Shown here piece after piece: positions 22,342-33,580 of a stretch of 64,000 nucleotides of DNA. How positions within the stretch are numbered: the first letter of the stretch is position 1; each line of letters starts with the position of its first letter. A model generated the notes under the pieces. That model was not told the DNA's origin, ran no database searches, and worked only from the letters and a program-made list of their open reading frames with translations. The stretch is from Adiantum capillus-veneris (Eukaryota > Streptophyta > Polypodiopsida > Polypodiales > Pteridaceae), in NCBI GenBank assembly GCA_014529385.2, contig CM043942.1, positions 6,199,001 to 6,263,000 of the forward strand, in the 5' to 3' direction. The translations under genes and the position numbers were made by a program.

Positions 22342-25300
22342 ATGAGTAGATTCATCACCATATATGGTCCTTCTCCACGACAGAAATTAAGTGTTAATTT
22401 TCAAAGCAGGTTTGTGGAAATCAAGCTAAATCTTCTTGAGGAGTATTTTGACTTAGCAGGGGTGCCTTTGTCACTTAAGCCTTTGTCACTCAGCCATGAA
22501 CAGTTAAAGTCTGAGCCTGTTCTACTCTCCACTGGTGAAGAAGGATTTCTTCTTGATGCAGAAATACATCAATTCTATAAGATTTTTATTGATATTGCTG
22601 TACATGAGACTCCTACTTCTGTTGAGTTCATTTCTAATGAAACACCAAAAACTCACAGTGTCATTGATATGATTAAACAGATGCCCTTAAATAGTAGCTT
22701 GCATGTCGCTATGCAAAGTGCTACAGAGATTGTTAAAGCTGAAGAACTGCCCAAAGTTTATGATGGGTACATTGCATTTGAGCTCCGTCCTTGTGAAGAG
22801 AAGTCAACAATGCATGGCATGGAGAAGAAGTATGATGGTCACTCTTGGATGGAGTACGTCACATGCATCTCGGATTGTTTTGATGGTGTTGTGCACTTGA
22901 GTCGTTGTCTTGGACACCTTTGGTGCGTCAACATTGATTGTCCTCACTACTCGAGACTACATTATCAAAATGAAACAATTGGAAAGGAAGAATGAAAAAA
23001 ATTTGTCCTGTTGGTCTTGTTGGGCTTCAACATGGTAATATAGTTTGCAAGCACTGCTCACAAATGCCTGAGTGTGTTGATTTGTGTCATGCAATAATTT
23101 ACTACTGTGTGCCTAGAGATCATTTCAACACTACAAGATGTGCGATTCATCTGGGTAATCATAAGCACCCTTATGAAGAGGGTGTGAGCAGAGCCATCGA
23201 AAAACAAATAGAGGAGAAGGTTGTAGCACGTGCAAAGCTAAATCCTTTCACTACTTCAAAACAACTTGAGGGTGCCGTTACTCAAGATCTTATTATGGAC
23301 ATGCTAATGAAAGACAATCAAGAGAGGAACTCAAAGATTGGTGAGGATGAACTTGCCCACATTCTTGAGTATGCCACTCCTCTTTCAAATAAAAGGAGGA
23401 TAGGAAGATGTTTAGAGTATGCCAAAAGAGAGAAGAATATCACTGCAACGGGCCTTGAAGCTGTGTTGGACTTGAAGAATCATTGCCGCTACCCTTTCAT
23501 ACACAGTGTGTTGTTCCCAGGGCAGTTGAGTGATAGACATCAGACACATGTTTTTAAAATGTCAATTAGGGGACCTGGTAGTGGACTTGATTTGATTAAT
23601 AGAATGAGACCTGGTGGAAACTTGTAAGAAATGTGGGTTCATTTTGATCACATACATAGAGTTTCTGGTTGGCCCACAATGTCTGCACATGTATATGACC
23701 CTTATGTGCGTTCTCTTTTGACTATTGCCACATGTGAGTTCAAGGTCGAGGATCGCTTTGCTCAGACTCAGTTTTGGAAAAAATTGAATTCTGTGGTTCA
23801 TGAAAATGGCTTTGAAAAACCAGAGTTTCGTGGATTCATGGCAGATGAGGCAAATGCAAATTGGCTTGCAGTGCGTGCAGTTTACTTTGGTGGGGCAAAA
23901 AAAAGGGTACCCGAAAAAGAGAGGAGTTGTACTTTCCATTGGGAGCAGAGCATGGTTCACCACATACGTAAGTGTATCCGTCCTTCATTTCAAGAGGAGC
24001 ATAAATCCTTGTGTCGAAAGTGGCAAAATGCACCATCCGACGTGGCTGCAGACAGCTGCAAGAATGAAATTAGAAAATTTTGGCATGTAGGTCATGCAAT
24101 CAATGGTGAGATACCATCATTGGAAACTTGGCTTGCTTGGTGGGATGTGAGAGCATTCCATTGGGGATCTTGGTTTGTGAGTCAAGATGAGTCAGGTATT
24201 TTTGTGCCAACCACTAATCTAGCAGAGGCTAAACATGCAAGTATGCGTGCTGGAGTTGGTTTTAAAAGCCAGATATCCCTTTATGAGGCCACAGGATTTG
24301 ACATGTCAATGGCTATTTTGCAAAGTGTAAAGTGTAATGCATTCTTGAAAGGTATTCATGCTAGGACAGGCCCTGAAATACAAGATATGGCAGAGAGATT
24401 CAGTAGTCAAAATACAAGCCGAACATTGAATAGAAAACTAGCAGATCTTGCTCATTCATCTATGGTTGAAATGGGGATTTAGTCTCCGGAGATGCAACAT
24501 TCTGCAATGTGTAAACGGAGTGTGCGTGCAAAGCGACCACTGCAGATTGATCCAAGAGAGATCCTAGAAGAGGATAGTCATAGGCCAGAATTTGTAACTG
24601 GTACTGAGGGTCATAGTCACAAAAATAAACCAGAAGGTGAGAGAAAAGGAGAATATGTGGAGAGGAGTATTCCAAAGACAGTGTGGGCTATCAGAAGAAC
24701 TGAACCAGGAAAGAAAATGACTTGTTTTGGACGATTACCAGGGCAAAGTGGAAGATGTGGAGCATACATTAATGCAGGGATTGATAATAGCAAAGATGGA
24801 GTACCTGCACCTTGCTTTTGGGGTCAAAGGAAGTATCCTGGAGGTCTTGTGGGGGGGTTTATTTGGTTCTGTAACTCATCCCCAACACACTCTTGGGAGG
24901 TTGATGAGGACCATGTTGTTGGCTTGATTGGCCCTGCTCCAGGAGTGTGGCCAGTGGATGAGGGAACTTTGTTGCAACCACAAGAGAAACAAATCCTGGA
25001 GGAAAATGGATTTTCACTTGAATCAGGTAAAAGCTCAATCAAATCAACTACAGCAAATGCAACATCAAGCTCTTTGCAAGCGCTTAGTTCTTTTCGGCCA
25101 AAATTTAGATATGGTAAGCTTGTTAAGTGGAGAGAAAATTTGACCAAAGAGTTCCAGGTTAGCATTCAGAAAGGAAGAACTTTGTCTACGCAACTGGTTC
25201 GTGAGGCCATTGTTTTATGCAATGAGTCTCATATTTTCTACGTAAGTACTGAAGGCTCGCGAGCATTAGGTGTCAACTACTCAGTGACTCTGGGCGAGTT

Positions 25301-25499
25301 TCCTCGTTGCACGTGTGAGGGATTTCTGAAAAGAGAAAGCAAGCGCTTGACATACACGCCATGTAAGCATTTGTACTACGTGTATTTGCAAATATTGGGA
25401 TTGGATTCATCATCTCACGAGTTCATTCACCAGGCAGCTCTCACAAAAGTCGAATTATTTCAGGCTCTTAGTGGTAGACGCTACAATGTCACAATTTGA
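22342..25499 (+). pseudogene. MULE transposase with SWIM finger, decayed
   Basis: The coding region is about 1,050 codons. The N-terminal part has zinc-binding-like clusters (HLWCVNIDCPHY, CKHC, CAIHLGNHKHP) typical of MULE DNA-binding regions. The DDE catalytic domain shows D in MWVHFDHIH (about 23,646), D in FMADEANANW (about 23,842), the CTFHWE motif (about 23,929), and E in TTNLAEAKHASM (about 24,213-24,248). The C-terminus has a SWIM zinc finger: CTC (about 25,312) and CKH (about 25,363). A frameshift at 22,992 (the two frames overlap by ATGA) and in-frame stops TAA at 23,625 and TAG at 24,480 break it. The start at 22,342 is the first Met of the open frame. The product would cut at the terminal repeats to move the element. 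Confidence 0.88.
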
Positions 25500-25736
25500 C
25501 AATCATGTGTGTGAGCATTAAAGCCAGCTGATTTTTTTTGGTCTTTTTGAGATGCAAATCGCGACCAAGCAACAACTAGAAACTTTTTGGTGTATATTTT
25601 ACATCGATACAGAGATTCCTCTTTCGCTACTATCTAATGGATCAAAAACTATAGCAATATAAAATCAAAGAGCATACATTTTGCTATGAAGCTTGGAGTA
25701 TATTGCCATCATTGTTTTTACTTTTTGTTTTGACAG

Positions 25737-26178
25737 AGTGAATCATTGTAAATTATTGTTACATTTTGTTTCATTGATCGTACATGAAATCCTTATTTTC
25801 AGTTATAATCTGTTATGTCTTTTTGATAAAAAAAATTTAGTATCCAGGGGTCTTCCATTTAAATGTGTATTGTTATTGTTGTAGTCTAGCATTCTCTCTC
25901 TCTCACTCTGTCTCTCTCTCTAGACATGAGATTAGGGTGTATATAAATAAACAATTGATTTAGGCATTCCATTTGTATTAATCAATGCAGCATGTATCCT
26001 CTTGTAGGTAAAGTTCTCTATGTCCTTTTCAAGCGCATAGTTACATTGTTTTCATGGATAGCTGCATAAAAGACCACCTTGTCTAATAGGAGTGGTTTTC
26101 TACGGAGTACGCTTCCACAAAGACCTGCTCGAAAACTAGGATTGCTCGAAAAAAATCGCTCGGAGATCGGTAACACTC
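25737..26178. repeat. Right terminal inverted repeat of the MULE
   Basis: Inverted partner of 12,598-13,043, ending CGGTAACACTC. It starts about 240 bp after the transposase stop. Confidence 0.85.
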
Positions 26179-26187
26179 TGGTCACGG
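26179..26187. repeat. Right target-site duplication of the MULE
   Basis: TGGTCACGG, the partner of TGGTCATTG at 12,589-12,597. The LTR sequence resumes directly after it with ACCTTAGG. Confidence 0.8.
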
Positions 26188-26485
26188 ACCTTAGGGAGAG
26201 TGGCCTATTGGTGTTAATAGGATATCCCTCAAGTTTCGTAACATTTCGAGAACGTCTAATGGGCTTTTGGCTTGCGGTAGCATCATAGGAGATTCTCACA
26301 TTCACAGAACCGATGGCATGTAGAGTTGATATCTCTGTAGGAAGTAGTCATTAGTTGGTCGAGTAGAGGTTGACACCCTTTTCTTGCTTCCACGCGCCTG
26401 CGGGTCGAGCTTTGTTCTCAGTTGACATTATATGTTAGGTGAGTTCTCGCTATGCTGACGTCTGTCGCGGCGTATCCGTCCAACA
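26188..26485 (+). repeat. 5' LTR of element A, right part
   Basis: The sequence from GTGTTAATAGG to CGTATCCGTCCAACA is nearly identical to 35,591-35,866. It ends CA immediately before the primer site, as an LTR should. Confidence 0.85.
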
Positions 26486-26486
26486 T

Positions 26487-26504
26487 TGGCTCCGTTGCCG
26501 GGGA
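26487..26504 (+). promoter_or_regulatory. Primer binding site, tRNA-Asp type (element A)
   Basis: TGGCTCCGTTGCCGGGGA differs by one base from TGGCGCCGTTGCCGGGGA, the complement of the 3' end of plant tRNA-Asp. It lies one base after the LTR end. Confidence 0.8.
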
Positions 26505-27028
26505 CGAGGGCCCTAAGTAGGTGACCGAGACTAGTCCTTGAGGATAGAGGTCCCTCTGGCTTGCCAGAGTATATTCATTCTTTTAGTAAGTATCGGAGAG
26601 TGGTGGACTCTTTTGGTCTTAGAGGGAGTCTAGGGAGCGTGTGTCTGGCCTAGATCCTTCGTCTTAGGTGGTATTAGGTAGTAGTAGGTTGTGGTGTAGA
26701 GAGTAGGAGTTGGAGTGGTAGATGTGGTGGTAGGTTGACTTGAGAGTCTGTGTGAGGCCAGGAAGCAACCAAGACATCAAAATCACCATCTCACATTGAT
26801 GAGTAGGAGTATGGTAAGTAGGATATCTTGATTTTTGATCTAGAGTACTTTATGCATGTCTTATTTGCTGTTAGGCTCATCAGAGAAGTGGAAAACGCTA
26901 AGTAGGAAAGACTGTAAGTTGTGTTTGGAAGCTGATTTGAAGTCCAAAAGTTTCTGTGATTATTGCTGAGAGCTCTAGAGAGCATAGGGAATACTACTGC
27001 CAGAAAAAAATTGCATTTTAAGACAGTA

Positions 27029-28600
27029 GACATCCTACGCGTAGGATGTCTCCAGGGCACTTTTGGCAGGGAATTTGGGAAAACTGAGGTTACCAGTGTG
27101 TTCAAAAGGGGGGGTATACCCTAAGTATACATTGAAACTAAAGTTTTGACCAGCTCTTGACACCCAAAAGACCAAAGACGGAGTGTCAAAAACGCGAAAA
27201 CAAGAAACTTAAGATTCTGAGCACAATTTTGCATAAAAACTGGTAGGAATGCTTGAAAAGTAGTGCTCAAGACTTGGGGATGCCTGTGGATGAATTCTGC
27301 CACAAATTTCATCAGTAGACATCCTACACGTAGGATGTCTAGAGAGTGATTCTGGAAGCAAAAATCAAGTTTTGGCATCATATCCATATTCTGCATGTTG
27401 TGTTGGACACACACACCAAAGCTCATGTCATTTGGACATATAGACTGAGAGTTAAGAGGATGTTACTCTTTCAGAGAAATATTTTCCCAAAAGTGGTGAT
27501 TCTGAGCAATTTTGACATCCAAAATTTGTTGTGATCACATAATCTTTTTATATGCATCAAGAAGCACCTTGGGTAGAAACAGAAGTCCATTCTGAGAAAA
27601 AAATACATCCTACGCGTAGGATGTGTACAGGGTGATCTGGTGGAAATTTTAAATTCTGAGTTGACTAGTGTGTTCAGAAGGTAGGTTTTACCCTATTTTC
27701 ACCTGGAAGGGGGAACTTGACCATATCTGGACAGGATAAGACCAGATGGACTGACATTGCCAGACATCCTACCCAAATTGTGCCAAGGCATTATTCCAAG
27801 ACCAAAACCATAGGATGGCTGCAGGAGCATGATCTGCATGATATATTGAGTGACTGAGAGAGTTTTCATCTCATTTGGGGGAGAAACGGGGGTCCTAAGC
27901 AGACTTTAGCACTTTTGATTGAAAAAGACTAGAACAGCTAAAATTGGGGTCTTTTGAAATCCAAACCAAAATCTGAGCATACCACTGGGTTGCTGACATC
28001 AAGGGGAAGCTTTGGGTCAAGTCTGGGGTCAAACAGGCCAAAAAGACATCCTACGCGTAGGATGTCATATGTGTGATTTTGCACTCCAAACTTAATTTTG
28101 AGCATACCACAGTGATCACCACCTTAAGGAGAGTCCGTGGTTCAAATTTGGGGAAATTCTGAGCAGTTAGACATCGTACGAGTAGGATGTCTAAGGCATG
28201 ATTTAAAGGCCAAATTCAAACTTTGGACATAGCAGGGTGTTGTATAGCCTTAGGCAAGACTCATAGTCAATTTTGGTCCAATTTGGAGTTGATTTGACTG
28301 GTGAATTCATCAGAACAGACATCAGGCTTCTAAAGAAGATTCTTGATCATTTGACCAACCTATAGGTGCCAGAATCAAAAAGTAAATATAGCTGTGAGTT
28401 AAGCACATCAAGGGGAAGCTACATTGCAAGTTTGAGCTGAAACAGAGCAAAAAGACATCCTACGCGTAGGATGTCTCTAGCTTGATTTAGGATTCCAAAC
28501 CAACCTATGAGCACACCACTGTGATCAACACATCAAAGGAGAAGCTGGGGTGAAAGTTTCAAGTCATTCTGAGCAAAAAAAAATCCTACGCGTAGGATGT
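27029..28600. repeat. Array of palindromes ATCCTACGCGTAGGAT in the leader
   Basis: Seven copies, exact or nearly so, lie at about 27,029, 27,318, 27,605, 28,045, 28,170, 28,454 and 28,583, plus a half site near 27,757. Spacings cluster at about 125-150 and 285-290 bp, as expected for a 125-145 bp tandem unit with some palindromes lost. The sequence around them repeats too (GAGCATACCAC, then CATCAAGGGGAAGCT, then the palindrome). Confidence 0.9.
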
Positions 28601-29391
28601 CTCAAGGCCATTTTTAGGGTCCAACTGTAATTTTGACCATACAGAAGTGTTCACAGTGTCACAGAGATCCAAAATCTTTTTTCAAAATTGAATTTGGACT
28701 CATTTTGACCAGTCTAAACTGCATTTCACGGTTTTGGCCATAACTTTCACAAACGGTATCGGATTGGAAAAGTTTTTATATCAAAACGTAGCTTGAGAGT
28801 GACACTACAGATCTTAGAGCAAAACCTGAACTAAATGTATGCCAACGGCAACCATTTAGTCAACTTTGAAAAAAACATCGTTTAAGGCCTCAAAATGCAT
28901 CCGGAAGTCAGGGGTGTCTAAAACCGACAGTTCGAAAGAATTGTGAGAAAACGGTCACGGTTTTTGAAGACTGCTAAGTTAGCAGATTGAAATTATCTTT
29001 TGGGAAAACCATTGGTCACCCGCGGAAAGGTGTAAAAGTTAACTACGGCCTAGTGTACATCCATACACAAATCTGGTAGCAGTAAGACCATACACAAGGA
29101 CTCTTGATTTTGCAACAACGGTCGCAAGTTTTGGAGAACTTTGAAACAAGATCTTTGCTAGAAAATCACTAAGACTTGTGCATAATTCTCTTGTGCTAGC
29201 TTAAGTTTAGTTCAGCTAAAAGCGAACTTGAAAGTCGCTTCCGAGCTCAAGGAACAAGTGTGGCCGTCAAAGGTACATCAAGAATTTTTGCATTCATTGT
29301 GAAAAAGTTTGCCAGCTAAATAGAATTTTGTAGATTGTGTGCTAAAGTGAACACAGGTTAGCTCGACTCGAGAATCACTACAAAGGGAGCA

Positions 29392-29463
29392 GTCGTTGCA
29401 GTATAGTGGTAAGTTGCATAACTTATCACAGTGCTTCCAATAGATCGAGCCCCTAAAAAGGTC
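29392..29463 (+). pseudogene. tRNA-Asp-like sequence in the leader of element A
   Basis: The first 23 bases agree with the 5' part of plant tRNA-Asp(GTC) at 22 positions, including the A-box region TATAGTGGTAAGT. The middle is diverged but keeps TCAC at the anticodon loop position. The T-arm position has GATCGAGCCCC, like TTCGATCCCC. The 72-base spacing fits a full tRNA, but the acceptor 3' strand is lost. A functional tRNA gene is unlikely. I recalled the tRNA-Asp sequence from memory. Confidence 0.5.
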
Positions 29464-29699
29464 TAGCCAAAGCAAGCAGCTAGACAAGACAGTATCAGCC
29501 TTGGCAAGCAAGGGTGCTAAGCAGTTCAAGAAAATCCCAGTTCAGAAAACTCAGAGATTAAGGCATCCACAAAAGCTGAAGGACCTCAAGCGAAAAAAAA
29601 AATGACCGACACAAGGGGGCTAATAATTTTTATTAGCATTGAGGCAAGCAATTAGAGCTATCACTAAGCAGGTACAACAAGGGATTCAAGACGAAAGCA

Positions 29700-32600
29700 A
29701 TGGCGTCTCAAAGGAATCAGACCAGTCAGGAAGAAGCTTCAAGTACATCCACAGATATTACAAGAGAGCAAATTCGGATGTATCTGATTGGATACTACAA
29801 AGGACTACCATGCTATGAGGATGTCAATCGGAATTTGTACATCGAGACAAAGAAAGATACAGAGGAAACTCGGACATCTCAATATGTGGAAGTTGAAACA
29901 GCGAAGAATGTACTACACCCACATCCAAATTTCATGGAAGACTGTCTGGGATCAATTTACATGAGGCACGGAAAATACATCGACAATGAGATAGAAATGT
30001 TGTACAAGGATCAACTTACAGAACTCTACGCATATCCTCCAAGTATTTTTCTGTACAAAGCACAAGATGGAAAACAGAAATTTGGTACCCTCTATGGAGA
30101 TGAAGACGGTCGATACTACAGGGCTGTCACAAGTCATGAAGTTCCTGTAGAAAACAATCATTACTTTACAGCAGAAGCGTTTGGCTCAAGAGGAGAAGAC
30201 TACATGTCTAAAGGTGGTAATGTATACCATCTCCTCATGGGTTTACCTCTAACTACGCACTTGGAAGAGTTAACAACTACAACTGTCACTGCACAAATGG
30301 GTGGCACAACACAAGGCACAACATGGAAAGACACGGTACAAGTCTCGTGCACCGCACTAGCACAAGACAAATCTCAAACACACCAAATTGCACAAACAGG
30401 GAATACGCCGGAAGTATCACATATGAAGATAGCACAACTTCACAAAGAACTAGCTCGGTCTCAAGAGCTACTTAACAAAGCACAAGAAGTCATATCATCA
30501 AGCATTAAACAAATGCCAACATCAGATATGAAACCCTCTCGGATGGTGGGAGTTCAAACTCAACAAAGAGACCCTATATCTTCAAGAGTGGGATTAAGAA
30601 GTCTAGCTTTACAAGAAGCAGTGTCATTTTCAGGAGTCCAAGTGGAATTTCAAGAAGCATTGGAAGATGCCGATCCGGAGGAGATACCACTGGAAATTCA
30701 CAATGCCCAATGTAAAAGGTCAGGTCAAGATGTCATTGTGGTTGACAAATACGATAGGCACTATGAAATAGCCAATGTGAGAAATATGGATGGTTTTAGC
30801 AATTGTGGGCAACCTGTAAGTCACATACTTGGACCCCGTCCAAAAGCACCATCAAGGGAAACGAAAAACAAAAATTCGGTTCAATCTTCACCCTCGGTGC
30901 AGAACTCACCAAGATCAACTCGGAAACTTAGCCCTAAGGCAATGCAGAAGCCCCACGTCAAAGACCATATACTGATGGAAGAATTAGCATTACAACTGCT
31001 AGAAAGCATGGATAATGATTTGATCCTGTATGCAAACAATAATGGAAGTTATTTTCAGCTTCTCAAGGACAAGACAATGAAAGATAAAGAGACAAAGCCA
31101 GTGGATACACCTAAGTCAGTCGTAATCTACAGGTTCATGCATGCAAAGAAGAGGTCATATCCGTATCTACATACCACAGGAAACCATTATCAGTAGTATT
31201 ATGGAAAGCTGCCTCGTCCAAAGGGTGCACATGTTGAGATAACAACATATTACGACCAATGTGCCATTGGTCATTTAGTGAAGGATTGCCTAGTAAAGCT
31301 CTACATGGAAAAGAAGAAGCAACAAACCAAGAGCAAAGTTCAGGCAGTGACAACAAGGGAACGGAAGAAAGAATCCCCAACAAGATCTCCGGAAAAGAAG
31401 CAGATCTTGTCGCAGAGCACAAAAGATAGGCTCAAGACACAGTTGCTTGAAGTCAAGGGTGTCAATGACATTATCATAGAGAATCAGGCTTTCAAAAAAG
31501 ATCAATTGAATCAGATGATTCAAAATCGTTTAAGGAACCTCAGTGAGGACAAGTCAGAGCATCCCCAAAGTGATGAAGATGAAGCTCGTAGTTCAAGGTT
31601 CGAGAGAAAAAGAAGCCAAGATTCTGACTATAGTGAGACGACGCAAGAAGAGGTGGCAGAGGTAACAAAAAATCTTAGTGCCACATCACAAGTGGAAGAC
31701 ATGCAAATAGAATCAATGGATGAAGCTGGAAGTCTACCAAATAAATTCTCTACTGTGGACTCTTTATTGGTGATTGAACAAATCAAAGAGTATGAGAAGC
31801 TAAAAGAAGATGTAACTGAAGACATAAAATGCGCAGAAGAAAGGGAAATGACTGAGTCCAAGATTGACTACCAAGGACAAGAAATACAGGATATGACTGA
31901 ATATTTTCGAGAAGAGACTCTACAAAAACCCATGGAACAATGGAAACCAAAGGCCACGGCGACCATTGCATCAGAAGAAGAGAGTAAACCTCAACATCCT
32001 GCTACACAAGCTTCAAAACATTTCCAAGAAGAAAAGTCACCATTGAATGACTTTCAAGTGCTAGAAGAAGTAAATAGTGACAGAGAGCTTCTAAAATCAA
32101 GAATCAAGGCGTCACAGTCAGAAACTAGCAATGAACACCAACAAGCAGCTACAACAAAAGATAGTAAGCACTTGGGACATGCTACAACCAATCAAATGAC
32201 AAAGAAGTTCAACATACAAGAGGATGACAAAGCCTTCAAGGCACAAAAGTCTAAGAAAAGTACCAAAAGCAAAGAGGACATCAGTTACTTGACAACCAAC
32301 AAGAAGATTAAATTCTCGTTGGATGTGCATGAGAAACTGAAATTCAATTTTATAGCAGAGATAGATTGCACTGCCACGACTAATGTCATGTCTTATGGGT
32401 TGTGGTTACTTCTAGGTAAGCCACAACTGTATGAAATTCAGGTACAGGTTCCTATATCACATGGAATAGTCGTCACAAGTTTAGGGATTGCAGAAGCTTC
32501 CCTTAAACTACGGTCAAAGGTAATCAAAGACAAATTCCTAGTGGTGGATTCATCGAAAATGAGTACACATTTGATTTTGTCCAAGCACTGGAAAAAAACA

Positions 32601-32729
32601 TTGGCAGAAGAACCTGGATTTTCAACAATGGTCATCACGACTAGCTCTCAAGAAATCCAGCCTACTACTGCTCCAAGATTATCGGCTTCCGACAATGTCA
32701 AAGCCAAAATGAGCCCACAAATGTCCTAA
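29700..32729 (+). CDS. Gag with protease-like domain of element A, one in-frame stop
   Basis: A single frame of about 1,010 codons starts at a good context (GCAATGGCG). It is interrupted once, by TAG at 31,194-31,196. The N-terminal half contains repeats of a short module (YGDEDGRYYRAV, VVDKYDRHYEIA, YANNNGSYFQLL). Just after the stop, YYDQCAIGHLVKDC looks like a CCHC knuckle missing its first cysteine. A long, highly charged middle follows. The C-terminal 100 residues resemble a retropepsin: FIAEIDCTATTNVMSYGLWL, then LILSKHWKK where LILGRPW is usual. The catalytic D-[ST]-G-A is D-C-T-A (Asp codon at 32,364), so activity is doubtful. Apart from the TAG it is the best preserved long frame here. 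Confidence 0.65.
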
Positions 32730-33580
32730 CAACAGAAGCAGCCCCTTAAATCAGAGTCTTGAATCCAGCCCCGAAAAGTTCAAGACAGAGCTTCGACATC
32801 AACTGACCACATGCTTCCACATGAAAGACAGAATCCAAAGAAAATCTTTCAACCGAAATACCCTACACTGCGCGATCATCTTCGACAAAAATCTTCAAAG
32901 GTCTACATCAAAGCTGAAGAAATCAAGGTCAAGGACCCAATATGGGTAAATGAGCCTAGCCGATTGACGAAAGGTAAACACATGGGATGGATAGCCTCCC
33001 ACTACAGCTTAGCAAGGCTATTATAAGGATCAAAAGAAACTTTGGTTACCAAAACCACAGACCTCGGCTTATGTGGTGGATAAAGGTTTCAAAAAGCATC
33101 CCCAAAAGCAACAAAGCTCATATTTATATCGCCAAAGGAGACCAACCAACAAGGCTCGCCAAAGGGATGTAATAAATTTCAAATCCAACTGGCCTTCATA
33201 CCAACATAGGACTTCATTGATAAATAATCCCAAAAATGGCACTCTTGTACATCTCAATACGACATCAAAAACATAATGGGAAGTTCCATCTACAATTCTT
33301 CAAGCACAAGGTTACTATCAAGGAAATCGGAGAATCTGGCTACCAAAGATGCCAGGTAAACATTCTTCAATCCGACGACTTCAGCTTGAAGATAATCGCA
33401 ATTTCACGGAAAGCAAAATCAAGGACAAAGTCACAGTCAAGGCAAAGGATATCTGCAAAGACACGCTAATCACACGATGCGGATACAAATGGGTGCCAAA
33501 AGAACAACAAATAACGAAGAAGATTGAAGTCATCTCTAGCTCTCAGGAAATGTCAAGACATGATAGACAAAGTGTTACGG
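32730..33580 (+). other. Decayed 3' internal region of element A
   Basis: Short overlapping frames (32,811-33,026; 33,073-33,276; 33,349-33,585) rich in Lys/Gln/Ser follow the gag frame without recognisable domains. No YxDD, DD..E or RNase H signal is present where a pol would start. Confidence 0.4.

Larger units (their letters stand above)
26506..29699 (+). other. Long untranslated leader of element A
   Basis: This 3.2 kb stretch between primer site and gag has no long open frame. It holds a degenerate tandem array (about 27,000-28,620) in which each unit carries a palindrome, and a tRNA-Asp-like sequence at 29,392. Parts are shared with the family B leader (for example 27,085-27,210 with 47,985-48,110) and the family C leader (27,640-28,080 with 57,530-57,980), showing common descent. 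Confidence 0.7.

Noticed and set aside
22985-23000. ATGA overlap and A-run as programmed frameshift in the transposase
   Set aside because: The upstream frame stops before the A-run, so slippage there would not help; ordinary decay is simpler.
27029-28600. CRISPR-like array
   Set aside because: Spacers are homologous to each other and the setting is a plant retroelement leader.
29952-32638. Minus-strand frames opposite the gag of element A
   Set aside because: They are shadows of the long plus-strand frame.
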